Source: Candidatus Scybalomonas excrementigallinarum (GTDB lineage Bacteria > Bacillota > Clostridia > Lachnospirales > Lachnospiraceae). Taken from it: DNA of 40,104 bases. The stretch spans positions 1 to 40,104 of the forward strand of contig DVIZ01000028.1 of assembly GCA_018710905.1 (NCBI GenBank), in the 5' to 3' direction. Positions within the stretch are counted from its first letter, which is position 1, and each line of letters begins with the position of its first letter. Positions 8,187 through 16,283 of this stretch are shown piece after piece. The notes under the pieces are model-generated. The model ran no database searches. It was not told the origin of the DNA and saw only the letters and a program-made list of their open reading frames with translations. The translations under genes and the position numbers were made by a program.

Positions 8187-8284
8187 TGCGATGATTTAAA
8201 GCATACAACACTTTAAAGTCTTTCTACTAACCCTTACACACAAATTTATCACTTTCGTTAACGATATATCATAATTGTCTTTTC

Positions 8285-9349
8285 TTACATTTCCTCTACG
8301 GAATCGACACTATAATCAAACATGAATTCTGTCATTTTATCCCCATGAACATTTGGTTTTACGACAAAACGATATGTTTTTATCACTTCTTTATCCACAG
8401 AATCAAAAAGCTGTGCATAAATAACATAACTGCCTTCTTTTTCTCCTGCTTCACATTGAATGACTCTCGTATCGGATAGTCCAATATCTCCCATTGGAAA
8501 ATAATAAGCATCCTCTTCCTTGTCATAGCGAACCATTCCTTGCTTGTTCTTTGGAATATCGAAAAGTTCTTCACTACCCGCAAAAAGGGCATTTGCATAC
8601 TGCTCTACCACATGAGCTGGTACTTTTATTTCCTCTCCTTCTACGGTACAAAGTTCATTTAAATCGAAATAACCACCGATAAGATAAAAAAGGGAATTCC
8701 AATAAAAAGAAGCATCTTCCTTTGTATATGCTGTATTATTTTCAAGCATACAGCGCATTAAGGAATCAAAAACAGGAACCATATGCTCCATATTTTCTGG
8801 AATGGAAACTTCAAATTCCATTGGATCTTCATAAATCATATGACTGGTTTCAATAATATTTCCATCCACTGTTATGGATATCTGATCTCCATGATAGGCA
8901 ACTAAATAGGTATTTGCAATTGCTTGCATTGTCAAAGTTTCTCCTGTCGATCCCATTTGCATAAGATCTTCTTGAAACTCCTTTGATAAATCCAATGTGA
9001 GCACTCTTTTTCCGTTATCTTCTGCCACATTAAAAGACTGGTACTCTGCATTTTTTGGAATGATATCTTGATTTTTCAGTGCCTCATAAACTGCTTTTCC
9101 AGTGACTTTTTTCACCTTTTCTATTTCCACAAGAAAGCCATCTGCATTTCCATTTCCTGTATAAACAACTACTTTTTCTTGTTTCGTTTCCTTTTTTTGA
9201 GTTTTATTGATAGAAGTCGTTCCCTCCTCTGTTACACTTCCTGCCTGTGTGGCTTCCTCTTGTTGTACGGTACCAATATTTTTACATCCTATTATAGCAA
9301 AACTCATACTAAAACAAACAGCGAACAAAACTGCTAATCGTTTTTTCAT
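8285..9349 (-). CDS. GerMN domain lipoprotein
   Basis: A 354-residue secreted lipoprotein. The signal peptide ends in the lipobox AIIGC with the lipid-carrying Cys at 22, followed by a Thr/Glu/Lys-rich linker (to about 58). Residues about 60-175 match the GerMN (sporulation/germination) domain, including LTLDLSKEFQ, a run resembling the TLVAYHGDQISITVDG-type end of that domain. The remaining 180 residues are not recognised. GerM in Bacillus acts in the channel between mother cell and forespore; this longer protein may be a general cell-envelope member. GAAAGGAG sets ATG 9349. An extended -10 promoter lies upstream. Confidence 0.78.
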   Translation of the reverse strand: MKKRLAVLFAVCFSMSFAIIGCKNIGTVQQEEATQAGSVTEEGTTSINKTQKKETKQEKVVVYTGNGNADGFLVEIEKVKKVTGKAVYEALKNQDIIPKNAEYQSFNVAEDNGKRVLTLDLSKEFQEDLMQMGSTGETLTMQAIANTYLVAYHGDQISITVDGNIIETSHMIYEDPMEFEVSIPENMEHMVPVFDSLMRCMLENNTAYTKEDASFYWNSLFYLIGGYFDLNELCTVEGEEIKVPAHVVEQYANALFAGSEELFDIPKNKQGMVRYDKEEDAYYFPMGDIGLSDTRVIQCEAGEKEGSYVIYAQLFDSVDKEVIKTYRFVVKPNVHGDKMTEFMFDYSVDSVEEM

Positions 9350-9422
9350 ATTCGATCGCTCCTTTCTTACTATGATATTAATATTAGATAAAACGGTGAA
9401 AAGTACGCTTTCTTGTTATTTT

Positions 9423-9431
9423 ATTATAGCA
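9423..9431 (-). promoter_or_regulatory. Extended -10 promoter of the GerMN lipoprotein gene
   Basis: TGC-TATAAT on the minus strand (TATAAT 9428-9423). No clear -35 at 17 nt; the TGn extension supports use by sigma-A. Confidence 0.5.
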
Positions 9432-9543
9432 AATGTTTTTGTCCTCTTTATGTTTTAGTTATTACATTTCAATTAACTTTCTTATACCATTTTTACGATT
9501 GTCTCTAAAAATTTCTTTTTCTTACTGTTTATGCATTTGCTTC

Positions 9544-10899
9544 TTATCCTTTTCCTCTTTCTCTTCGTTCAAAATTATTAATTTCTGCAAAAACATGTTT
9601 TGACAACAATAAAATTGCAATTAAGTTTGGAATGGCTAATAATCCATTCATGTTGTCAGCAAAATTCCAAACAGTCGTCAATTCCATCGTACAGCCAATC
9701 ACCGTTACTCCACAATAAATTCCTTGATAAAGAACTGTCCATTTTTTTCCAAATAAATATTCCACACATTTTACGCCATAATACGACCAACCAATTAATG
9801 TAGCAAATCCAAAAATTACAACCGCCACACTAATAAAACGACCTCCTCTGCTACCAAAAACAACGGCAAAGGCCTTCGTCGTTAACATCATACCGTCAAT
9901 TTCTTTTGTCCCATCATAAACACCAGAAGTTAAAATAACAAGGGCTGTCAAAGTACACATAACAATCGTATCAAGAAATACTTCTTGGATTCCCCAAAAT
10001 CCTTGAATCACAGGGCTTTTCACATTAGAAGCGGAATGTACAATAACAGAACTTCCAAGCCCTGCCTCATTGGAAAAGATTCCCCTAGAAATCCCTACCA
10101 TAATCGCTTTTTTCATTCCATATCCTAGCACTCCACCGCCCACTGCTTTCACAGAAAACGCACCTTCTATAATACTAAAAAATGCAGGTAAAATGTTCTC
10201 ATGGCATCGGATTAGGACACAGACAGATCCAACGGTATACCCAATCGCCACAATGGGAATCAATTTCTCTGTTACCGAAGCGATTCTCCCGATTCCGCCT
10301 AAAATTACTAATGCCAAAAGAATTGACAAAATAATCCCAATCACTAACTCATTTCCCCCAAAGGAAACTTGTATCGCCTCAGAAACCGAATGGGCTTGTG
10401 TCATATTTCCCATACCAAAAGATGCCAAAATACAAAGAAATGCAAAAGAAATAGCTAGTCCCTTCGCATGAAGCCCTCGTTCCATATAGACCATAGGTCC
10501 ACCAACCCATTCTCCATCTTCTCCTTTATAGCGATATAAAATACCAAGAGTTTTCTCAGCAAAATTTGTCATCATTCCAAAAATTGAACTAATCCACATC
10601 CAAAAAATAGCGCCAGCTCCTCCTGCGGTAATCGCAGTGGCAACACCTGCAATATTTCCTGTTCCAAGAGTTCCTGCAAGCGCGGTACAAAGAGATTGAA
10701 ATTGAGTGATCGATTTCCCATCTTTCTCCTCTTCGACTTCTCCCTTCATCGTTCCAAATGTATACTTCATCCAAGTAAAAAAGCCCCGAAATTGAAAAAA
10801 TTTCGTTCCAATCGAGAAATAAATTCCTGTCAGTAAAAAAGCACCAATCATATATGGTCCCCATATAAAATCATGTAACCGTTCATTCCATTGTTCCAT
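9544..10899 (-). CDS. Sodium:alanine (AGCS) symporter family protein
   Basis: A 451-residue inner-membrane carrier with about 10-11 hydrophobic helices. It carries the family signature ALAGTLGTGNIAGVATAITA near residues 73-92 and GGPMVYMERGL near 133-143. The AGCS family takes up alanine, glycine or serine with Na+. The length is typical. The nearest Shine-Dalgarno-like GGGAG (10914-10918) is 14 nt from ATG 10899, longer than usual, so translation may be weak or the start slightly different. It stands alone between the helicase terminator and the GerMN gene. Confidence 0.93.
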   Translation of the reverse strand: MEQWNERLHDFIWGPYMIGAFLLTGIYFSIGTKFFQFRGFFTWMKYTFGTMKGEVEEEKDGKSITQFQSLCTALAGTLGTGNIAGVATAITAGGAGAIFWMWISSIFGMMTNFAEKTLGILYRYKGEDGEWVGGPMVYMERGLHAKGLAISFAFLCILASFGMGNMTQAHSVSEAIQVSFGGNELVIGIILSILLALVILGGIGRIASVTEKLIPIVAIGYTVGSVCVLIRCHENILPAFFSIIEGAFSVKAVGGGVLGYGMKKAIMVGISRGIFSNEAGLGSSVIVHSASNVKSPVIQGFWGIQEVFLDTIVMCTLTALVILTSGVYDGTKEIDGMMLTTKAFAVVFGSRGGRFISVAVVIFGFATLIGWSYYGVKCVEYLFGKKWTVLYQGIYCGVTVIGCTMELTTVWNFADNMNGLLAIPNLIAILLLSKHVFAEINNFERRERGKG

Positions 10900-10953
10900 G
10901 TTGGCTTTTAAAGCTCCCTTTTATTTTATAAACTATATGTATTTTTCTCCATA

Positions 10954-10993
10954 AAAAGAACGGTTCTATGGAAGATTCTCCATAAAACCGTTT
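10954..10993 (-). terminator. Terminator of the DEAD-box helicase gene
   Basis: AACGGTT (10959-10965) pairs with AACCGTT (10986-10992), with an inner TATGGA/TCCATA stem. On the minus strand a CTTTTTA tract follows (10954-10958). Confidence 0.85.
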
Positions 10994-11037
10994 CTCTACT
11001 TATCACTATAATACTTATTTGTATCTATGCCGTGCCA

Positions 11038-12627
11038 TTATTTTTGATTGGCTGGCTCAATATTAATGCTCTTACCTTTAATCTTTGCGTGTTTCATCGC
11101 ATTTAATACATCGGAAGCAAACTCTCTTGGAACTTCTACAAATGTATATTTATCAAACATATCAATGCATCCAACTAATTTTCCAGGCATTCCAGATTCT
11201 CCTGCAATGGCTCCTAAAATATCTCCTGGACGAACTTTTTGATTTTTACCAATGTTAATAAAGAGACGAACCATTCCTTCTTCTGCCCCTGTATTTTCAA
11301 AGTCAAATCCTCTTTCCTCTTCTGTTGTCACTTCGTTATCGCCCATAGCCATCTTTAAGAACGCTGCTGCAAGATCCATTGTTGTATAATCATTGACATT
11401 GACAGCTTCTTCTACCATTTCGATATAGGATTCTAACTCACCAGCTTCAATGACTTCTGCTATTTTTTCAAATACTTTTGAAACTTTTGCTTCTGCCACA
11501 TCACTAATAGATGGCACTGGCTGAGCCTTAATCTTTGTCTTACAGTAACGCTGAATTTCTCTTAATTTATATACTTCTCTTCCAACGACGAAAGAAAATG
11601 CCATTCCTGTTCTTCCTGCACGTCCTGTTCTACCAATACGATGTACATAATATTCTTCATCTTGAGGAATATCATAGTTGAAAACAGCATCCACATCATC
11701 CACATCAATTCCTCTTGCCGCTACATCTGTAGCTACAAGGATTTCTGTTTTACCATTTCTAAAGCCGTTCATAACACGATCTCTTTGGCTCTGTTTTAAA
11801 TCTCCATGAAGTCCTTCTGCAAAATAGCCTCTTCCTTGAAGATCTTCCACTACTTCATCTACTTTTCTCTTTGTATTACAAAATACAACAGAAAGATTTG
11901 GATTATAAATATCTAATAAACGTGCTAAAACTTCTGGTTTATTTTTAGGACGAACTTCATAATAATATTGTTCGATATTTGGAACTGTTAATTCCTTCTT
12001 TACCACTTTTACAATCTGCGCATCCTTTTGGAATTTCTTTGTAATATCCATAATTGGCTTTGGCATTGTTGCAGAGAACAAAATTGTTTGACGTTCTTCT
12101 GGAACTTGACTTAAAATCATTTCAATGTCTTCACGGAATCCCATGTTTAACATTTCATCGGCTTCATCAAGTGCTACTGCTTTCACGTGCTCAAGTTTCA
12201 TTGTCTTTCTTCTCATATGATCCATAACACGTCCTGGAGTTCCGATAATAATCTGAGCACCAGCTTTAATGGAACGGATCTGTTTTGTAATATCTTGTCC
12301 TCCATATATTGGAAGCACTTTAATTCCATGTAAATATTTTGCTAACTTACGGATTTCATCGGCTACCTGAATGGCAAGCTCTCTTGTTGGACAAAGAACA
12401 ATTGCTTGTAATGTTTTGCTCTTTGGATTGATATTTTGAAGAATAGGAATACCAAAAGCTGCTGTTTTTCCTGTACCTGTTTGTGCCTGACCTACGATGT
12501 CTTTTCCTTCTAATACAACAGGAATTGCTTTTGCTTGAATTGGAGTTGCCTCTTCAAATCCCATATCGGTAATCGCTCGTAATATTTCTGCCTGAATCTC
12601 TAATTGTTCAAATTTTATTGTTTCCAT
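11038..12627 (-). CDS. DEAD-box ATP-dependent RNA helicase with DbpA-type RNA-binding domain
   Basis: A 529-residue RNA helicase. It has the Q motif (FEQLEI to TPIQ, 6-31), Walker A AQTGTGKT 48-55, DEAD 154-157, SAT 185-187 and HRIGRTGRAGR in the second RecA domain. The last about 75 residues (MVRLFINIGKNQKVRPGDIL onward) match the DbpA/CsdA RNA-binding domain, which in DbpA/YxiN binds 23S rRNA. Expected roles are ribosome assembly and RNA unwinding in the cold. AAAGGGAA precedes ATG 12627. The leader is about 188 nt and includes a terminator-like hairpin (see the findings). Confidence 0.96.
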   Translation of the reverse strand: METIKFEQLEIQAEILRAITDMGFEEATPIQAKAIPVVLEGKDIVGQAQTGTGKTAAFGIPILQNINPKSKTLQAIVLCPTRELAIQVADEIRKLAKYLHGIKVLPIYGGQDITKQIRSIKAGAQIIIGTPGRVMDHMRRKTMKLEHVKAVALDEADEMLNMGFREDIEMILSQVPEERQTILFSATMPKPIMDITKKFQKDAQIVKVVKKELTVPNIEQYYYEVRPKNKPEVLARLLDIYNPNLSVVFCNTKRKVDEVVEDLQGRGYFAEGLHGDLKQSQRDRVMNGFRNGKTEILVATDVAARGIDVDDVDAVFNYDIPQDEEYYVHRIGRTGRAGRTGMAFSFVVGREVYKLREIQRYCKTKIKAQPVPSISDVAEAKVSKVFEKIAEVIEAGELESYIEMVEEAVNVNDYTTMDLAAAFLKMAMGDNEVTTEEERGFDFENTGAEEGMVRLFINIGKNQKVRPGDILGAIAGESGMPGKLVGCIDMFDKYTFVEVPREFASDVLNAMKHAKIKGKSINIEPANQK

Positions 12628-12762
12628 CTATTTCCCTTTCTATACTAAAAAATCTATAAAATGCATCTTGTCTGAACGCATAGGAGAATCCCGCTTTATC
12701 CTATCCTTTCACCTCTATCTCACCATTTGATGCAAAATTCTCCTTTTTATGCCTTTCACATA

Positions 12763-12800
12763 AAGAAAAAAGCTCCTAGATCAATGTCTAAGAGCTTTCT
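12763..12800. terminator. Terminator-like hairpin in the helicase leader / after the amidase gene
   Basis: AAAGCTC (12769-12775) pairs with GAGCTTT (12792-12798), with inner TAGA/TCTA. On the minus strand GAGCTTTTTTC gives a six-T run. It lies 71 nt past the amidase stop but downstream of a consensus promoter (12822-12851), so it can act both as the amidase terminator and as an attenuator in the helicase leader. Confidence 0.8.
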
Positions 12801-12821
12801 TTTCTCTTCCCATAGTAAAGA

Positions 12822-12851
12822 ATCATATCACATATAATGCTAATATGTCAA
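12822..12851 (-). promoter_or_regulatory. Sigma-A promoter of the DEAD-box helicase gene
   Basis: TTGACA (12851-12846), an 18-nt spacer and TATGAT (12827-12822) on the minus strand. The predicted start, about 12815, lies only 15-20 nt ahead of the terminator-like hairpin. Confidence 0.7.
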
Positions 12852-12871
12852 TCTATTTATCTATTTTTAAT

Positions 12872-13615
12872 TTAATACAATGGAAATTGAACGCGAAGTT
12901 GCTCGACAACTCTTCGATCAATATCAACAAATTGGAGGTCTTCTCTTGTAGTTTCTCTATTTAAAATTCTTCCATATGGATCGACAGCAAGCGAATGTCC
13001 ATTATATAAAATTCCATTACCATTGCCAACACGATTCACCCCAAGCACATAGCATTGATTTTCTACCGCTCTTGCTTGTAATAAAATTTTCCACTGTTCA
13101 ATTCTATCCGCAGGCCAATTGGCGATGACAACTGCCACATGCGCATTTTTACACTCTGCTAAAAATAATTCTGGAAAACGCAAATCAAAACAAATATAGG
13201 TGCTAAAAATCAGATCATCCAACTGTACCATTCCCGCTCTAGAACCTTGTGCATAAAATCTTTGCTCTCCTCCCGGAACAAAACTTCTTCTTTTTGTATA
13301 AGAGAGCAACTGTCTTCCCTCATCAACCATAGCACACTTGTTGCGGACTAATTCACCATCCCATTCAGCGTATCCAAAAATAATTGCAATATGATATTTT
13401 CTGGACATCTTCTTAAAAAACAACATACTAAGAGATTGATGACTAGATTCTGCAACCTCTGCTACATTCATTGAAAATCCTGTCAACGTCATTTCTGGAA
13501 AGATAATACAATCCGCACCTCTTCTAGCGGCATTTAAAATCATTTCCTCACAAATTCGTTGATTTTCTTCTTTTTCTTCCCATTGAATATTTAATTGTGA
13601 AAGTGCAATTCTCAT
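12872..13615 (-). CDS. Nitrilase superfamily amidohydrolase (omega-amidase-like)
   Basis: A 247-residue carbon-nitrogen hydrolase with the full Glu-Lys-Cys triad: E41 in FPEMTLTGF, K108 in YTKRRSF and C142 in YICFDLRFPE. It lacks signal or membrane segments. The length and the CFDLRFPE context fit the YafV/omega-amidase branch, which deamidates alpha-ketoglutaramate or repairs deaminated metabolites. The exact substrate is inferred only. GGAG lies ahead of ATG 13615. A possible promoter is at 13671-13699. Confidence 0.9.
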   Translation of the reverse strand: MRIALSQLNIQWEEKEENQRICEEMILNAARRGADCIIFPEMTLTGFSMNVAEVAESSHQSLSMLFFKKMSRKYHIAIIFGYAEWDGELVRNKCAMVDEGRQLLSYTKRRSFVPGGEQRFYAQGSRAGMVQLDDLIFSTYICFDLRFPELFLAECKNAHVAVVIANWPADRIEQWKILLQARAVENQCYVLGVNRVGNGNGILYNGHSLAVDPYGRILNRETTREDLQFVDIDRRVVEQLRVQFPLY

Positions 13616-13670
13616 ATCTCATTCTCCATTCTTCTGTATTTCCATTCCTTTTCTCTTTCCGAATGCATTT

Positions 13671-13699
13671 ATTATACATGACTTTTTCTCTTTTTGAAA
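13671..13699 (-). promoter_or_regulatory. Possible promoter of the amidase gene
   Basis: TTTCAA (13699-13694), a 17-nt spacer and TATAAT (13676-13671) on the minus strand. Confidence 0.5.
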
Positions 13700-13717
13700 T
13701 CATTTCGTATTTTTCTC

Positions 13718-13746
13718 TTGCATTCTTGGCATAATAATGTTAGTAT
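13718..13746 (+). promoter_or_regulatory. Possible promoter of the hemolysin III-like gene
   Basis: TTGCAT (13718-13723), a 17-nt spacer and TAGTAT (13741-13746) with TGT before the -10. It is divergent from the amidase promoter. The leader would be about 160 nt and very AT-rich. Confidence 0.4.
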
Positions 13747-13914
13747 TAATAATCATGATATGTAGTTTTAAAAACTATATATAAAAGTTTTTATTTCTAT
13801 TATATTTTTTTAGAATAGAAAATCACTAAAACATAACGATGTATTTTTGATTCTTTTAGAACATAATATTTATTATTCATTATCTATCAACACTATCAAC
13901 AAGGAGGCTTATTT

Positions 13915-14601
13915 ATGCAAACAAATACAACGAAAACGAGACATCACTCTCTTATTCATGATATAAAAGACCCTGGCAGTGCCATCACTCACTTTATCGG
14001 AATGTTTATGGCGATTCTGGCACTTCCACCTTTACTGATGAAAGTAGCCAAAGGAAGTAACGAATCTCATGGCATGGCTTTTGTGATCTTTATTGTCAGT
14101 ATGATTTTACTTTATGGTGCTAGCACCACTTATCATACTTTCCAGTTATCAAGCGAGGCCAAAAATACTCTGCTAAAAAAATTAGATCATTCTATGATTT
14201 TTGTTATGATCGCAGGTTCTTATACCCCTATCTGTGTTATTGTGCTAGAAGATTCCATTGGCAAAATGCTTCTTGGACTTGTTTGGTGTATCGCCATTGG
14301 CGGAATTATTTTAAAACTTTGTTGGATTCACTCTCCAAAATGGTTATCTTCTGTCATTTATATTTTAATGGGATGGACTTGTCTTTTGGCATGGAAGCCA
14401 ATCCTTTATGGATTAACTTCTTTCCAATTTGCTTTTTTATTAGCAGGCGGTATTATTTACACAATTGGCGGTATTATTTATGCATTAAAACTTCCAATTT
14501 TCAATAGCCGTCATAAAAACTTTGGCAGCCATGAAATCTTTCATCTCTTCGTTATGGGAGGAAGTATTTGTCACTTTATCGTTATGTATAGTTTAGCATA
14601 A
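13915..14601 (+). CDS. Hemolysin III family (PAQR-like) membrane protein
   Basis: A 228-residue protein with seven predicted membrane helices, matching the YqfA/hemolysin III branch of the PAQR superfamily. The conserved residues are present: Ser and His in GASTTYHTF, Asp-His in KLDHSMIFVMIAGSYTP, and the His pair in HEIFHLFVM. These build the zinc-dependent hydrolase-like site of PAQR proteins. The cellular role is unclear; the haemolysin name is historical and does not establish toxicity. AAGGAGG precedes ATG 13915. No simple terminator follows; a structured repeat begins 27 nt after the stop. Confidence 0.9.
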   Translation: MQTNTTKTRHHSLIHDIKDPGSAITHFIGMFMAILALPPLLMKVAKGSNESHGMAFVIFIVSMILLYGASTTYHTFQLSSEAKNTLLKKLDHSMIFVMIAGSYTPICVIVLEDSIGKMLLGLVWCIAIGGIILKLCWIHSPKWLSSVIYILMGWTCLLAWKPILYGLTSFQFAFLLAGGIIYTIGGIIYALKLPIFNSRHKNFGSHEIFHLFVMGGSICHFIVMYSLA

Positions 14602-14627
14602 ATACGAACTAAAATTTCCTCATAAAA

Positions 14628-14808
14628 CAAAGTGTGCGTTGCACACTCTTCGCGACTTTCGGTCACTCCTAGCAACGTACACTTTGCCGCGCGCGAGCAA
14701 TTTGCGAAGCAAAATTATCTTCGTTGCGAGCTGCGCATCGCTCGCACGTAGTGCTTTTTTATGTTATAGGATAACTCGCTTGCGAGGAATTTCTTATAAC
14801 ATAAAAAA
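14628..14808. repeat. Nested-palindrome repeat, copy A (most complete)
   Basis: A GC-richer island made of several inverted repeats. CAAAGTGTGCGTTGC (14628-14642) faces GCAACGTACACTTTG (14673-14687) with one mismatch. Next comes a region of short GCGAGC/GCTCGC and CGAAG/CTTCG pairs (14688-14754). It ends with TTTTTTATGTTATA (14755-14768) facing TATAACATAAAAAA (14795-14808), with the dyad CTCGCTTGCGAG at its centre. The right end merges directly into the A run of the GIY-YIG gene terminator. No reading frame is evident. Copies B and C share long stretches. It may be a MITE-like or REP-like element. Confidence 0.85.
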
Positions 14809-14845
14809 GCCCTTTCTATTCACATCGAATTAGAAAGGGCTTTTT
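14804..14845 (-). terminator. Terminator of the GIY-YIG gene, overlapping its 3' end
   Basis: AAAAAGCCCTTTCTA (14804-14818) pairs perfectly with TAGAAAGGGCTTTTT (14831-14845). On the minus strand GGGCTTTTTT follows. The arm at 14831-14845 lies inside the coding sequence. Confidence 0.9.
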
Positions 14846-15077
14846 CTATGAGTTTTTTCTTCTGCTCTCTTGTCAACTGCTTAATCTCATACTCTCTTCT
14901 CATGGCTTCTTGTTTTGTTTTATACACTTCATAATACACCAGTCGGACAGGCAAACGAGACTTTGTATACTTTGCTCCTTTTCCATCATTATGAGTTTTT
15001 ATTCTTTTTTGCAAATCATTCGTCCAACCAGTGTACAATGTTTTATCTTTACATTCTACAATATATGTATAATTCAC
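14820..15077 (-). CDS. GIY-YIG nuclease family protein (UPF0213/YhbQ-YazA type)
   Basis: An 85-residue single-domain GIY-YIG protein: [20 protein letters not shown] supplies the two Tyr-containing strands (YIV and YTG) and the following Arg/Lys helix, and [15 protein letters not shown] is typical of the UPF0213 group. The catalytic Glu may lie in the later REYEIK segment. A GTG at 15077 is chosen because AAGGA lies just ahead of it and it gives the usual family length; a longer frame from 15137 has no good site. The last codons (AAA GCC CTT TCT) are part of the terminator hairpin. Function is unknown; DNA structure processing is suspected. Confidence 0.85.
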   Translation of the reverse strand: MNYTYIVECKDKTLYTGWTNDLQKRIKTHNDGKGAKYTKSRLPVRLVYYEVYKTKQEAMRREYEIKQLTREQKKKLIEKALSNSM

Positions 15078-15518
15078 AATGGCTCTTCCTTTTCTTTTTA
15101 AGTTCTTACATCTTTCTTGAACATTTCTTCTGCCCAAAAGCAGCCACCATATAAGAGTACTTTTCCTATATGGCGCTTGCTTTCACATAAACGTTTTTTT
15201 CATTGTTTTCATTATAATTCATACAAAGAAAAACGTCTATAGGCAGTTTCTATCATCTATAGAAAGCATCCGACATCTACTGTATTTTATTCAGAAAGAG
15301 AAAAAAAGAAAGTTCCATTCTATCTATAATTTTGTATAAAACAATTTCGGCTGCGAATTTTCTTCTTACCTTACTATTCTATGTAACAATTGTCATTGTG
15401 TGATTCCTCATAATGACAATTACTTTCTATCAATTTTTTCCACGCAAACGAAGTGTGCCTTGCTCATTCCTTATCATACGGAATCCATAGTATCAATGCA
15501 CACTTCATCTCTCTACTT
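15078..15518. other. Intergenic stretch with several dyads
   Basis: No gene seen. It holds CCATATA/TATATGG around 15150-15174, a perfect 10-bp inverted repeat AATTGTCATT/AATGACAATT (15388-15397 and 15412-15421) and a repeat-related hairpin (15450-15506). None has a T run good enough to be a clear terminator for spoIIQ. Confidence 0.5.
15450..15506. repeat. Possible degenerate repeat end, copy D
   Basis: GAAGTGTGC (15450-15458) faces GCACACTTC (15498-15506), with an inner ATTCC/GGAAT stem. The left arm plus following bases (AAGTGTGCCTTGC) resembles the left arm of copy A (AAGTGTGCGTTGC). It lies 12 nt past the spoIIQ stop. Confidence 0.5.
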
Positions 15519-16283
15519 TTATTGTAAATATTTCATAGGATCAACTGGTTTTTTATCTTTTTGCATTTCAAAATATAGGTGATTTCCTTCCAATGTAAAA
15601 AATGCTGTCGATGGAGCTACTTTTCCAACTACTGCCTCTTCGTCTAATACATCGCCTTTTTTCCAAGTGATATCCTGTAACTGTCCATACGTAACCGTAT
15701 ATCCATTTCCAATATCAAGGGTAATCGTATTTCCATATTTTGTTGTCTTATCCACTTTTGTCACTTTTCCATTTGCAATATTTTTTACTTCTGCACCTTC
15801 TGTTGCCTGAATCATCATTCCTGGATTGCACTGGTATTGATCCAATGTCTGAAAATAAATGGTGGAGTCCATGCTGTAAGGGAGAACCACATTTCCAGAT
15901 AACGGCCATTTTAACTTAGTGCTTCCATCATAGGAAATGGCTGCTTTTGTTTCTTTTACTACTTTTTCTTCTTTTGTTTTTTCTTCATTTTCCAGTGTCA
16001 CCGCACTATTTCCAACAACATTTGCATTTTCGATTGTCTGCTTATTTTCGCTCTTGTTTGGTTGGCTTAGTTCCTGTTGCTCTGACTCCGTTGTTACTGG
16101 TTTCTTATGTTCTTCCGTTACGTTGTTACTTTCCGCTAATTCGATTTTTTCAATGCTACTTCTCATTGCTTGGTTTCTTACTTGGTCGATCGTTACAAAC
16201 GCTCCTAACGCTAAGATTCCAATTACCGCGATCAAGGCATAGAAACTTTGTTTTTGCGTCAGTGTTTTTTTAGTTTTCTTCAT
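15519..16283 (-). CDS. spoIIQ: SpoIIQ-like LytM (M23) domain protein, degenerate active site
   Basis: A 254-residue protein with a short cytoplasmic N-terminus, one membrane helix (about 14-31), a Glu/Lys/Thr-rich stalk (35-120) and a C-terminal LytM domain (about 125-254). Lying directly behind spoIID, it should be the forespore protein that meets the mother-cell AH complex in the engulfment channel. The metal site is lost: the HxGxD motif reads NPGMM (153-157) and HxH reads HLY (235-237), so a scaffold role is more likely than peptidase activity. ATG 16283 with AGAGGTG upstream is chosen; it overlaps the spoIID end by 14 nt. Confidence 0.85.
   Translation of the reverse strand: MKKTKKTLTQKQSFYALIAVIGILALGAFVTIDQVRNQAMRSSIEKIELAESNNVTEEHKKPVTTESEQQELSQPNKSENKQTIENANVVGNSAVTLENEEKTKEEKVVKETKAAISYDGSTKLKWPLSGNVVLPYSMDSTIYFQTLDQYQCNPGMMIQATEGAEVKNIANGKVTKVDKTTKYGNTITLDIGNGYTVTYGQLQDITWKKGDVLDEEAVVGKVAPSTAFFTLEGNHLYFEMQKDKKPVDPMKYLQ

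Noticed and set aside
10070-10471. 133-codon plus-strand frame opposite the AGCS symporter
   Set aside because: It is fully antisense to a well-supported transporter with family motifs and has no ribosome binding site.
12640-12760. Tiny upstream frames (such as ATG GTG AGA TAG) in the helicase leader
   Set aside because: A three-codon frame behind an AAAAGGAG could be a leader peptide, but such short matches are expected by chance in this A/G-rich leader.
13915-14601. Hemolysin III-like protein considered as a toxin
   Set aside because: It has the seven-helix PAQR-like layout and conserved His/Asp/Ser residues of a membrane hydrolase-like family; haemolysis is not a reliable property of the family.
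14628-14808. Copy A considered as a tRNA or other known structured RNA
   Set aside because: No tRNA cloverleaf, CCA, or known riboswitch core; the pairing is a set of simple palindromes that recur with deletions at other sites, which fits a repeat better.
15937-16273. Long plus-strand frames rich in Phe/Leu/Ser opposite spoIIQ
   Set aside because: They are the antisense of the Lys/Glu/Thr-rich stalk of SpoIIQ, a common artefact; no start signals.
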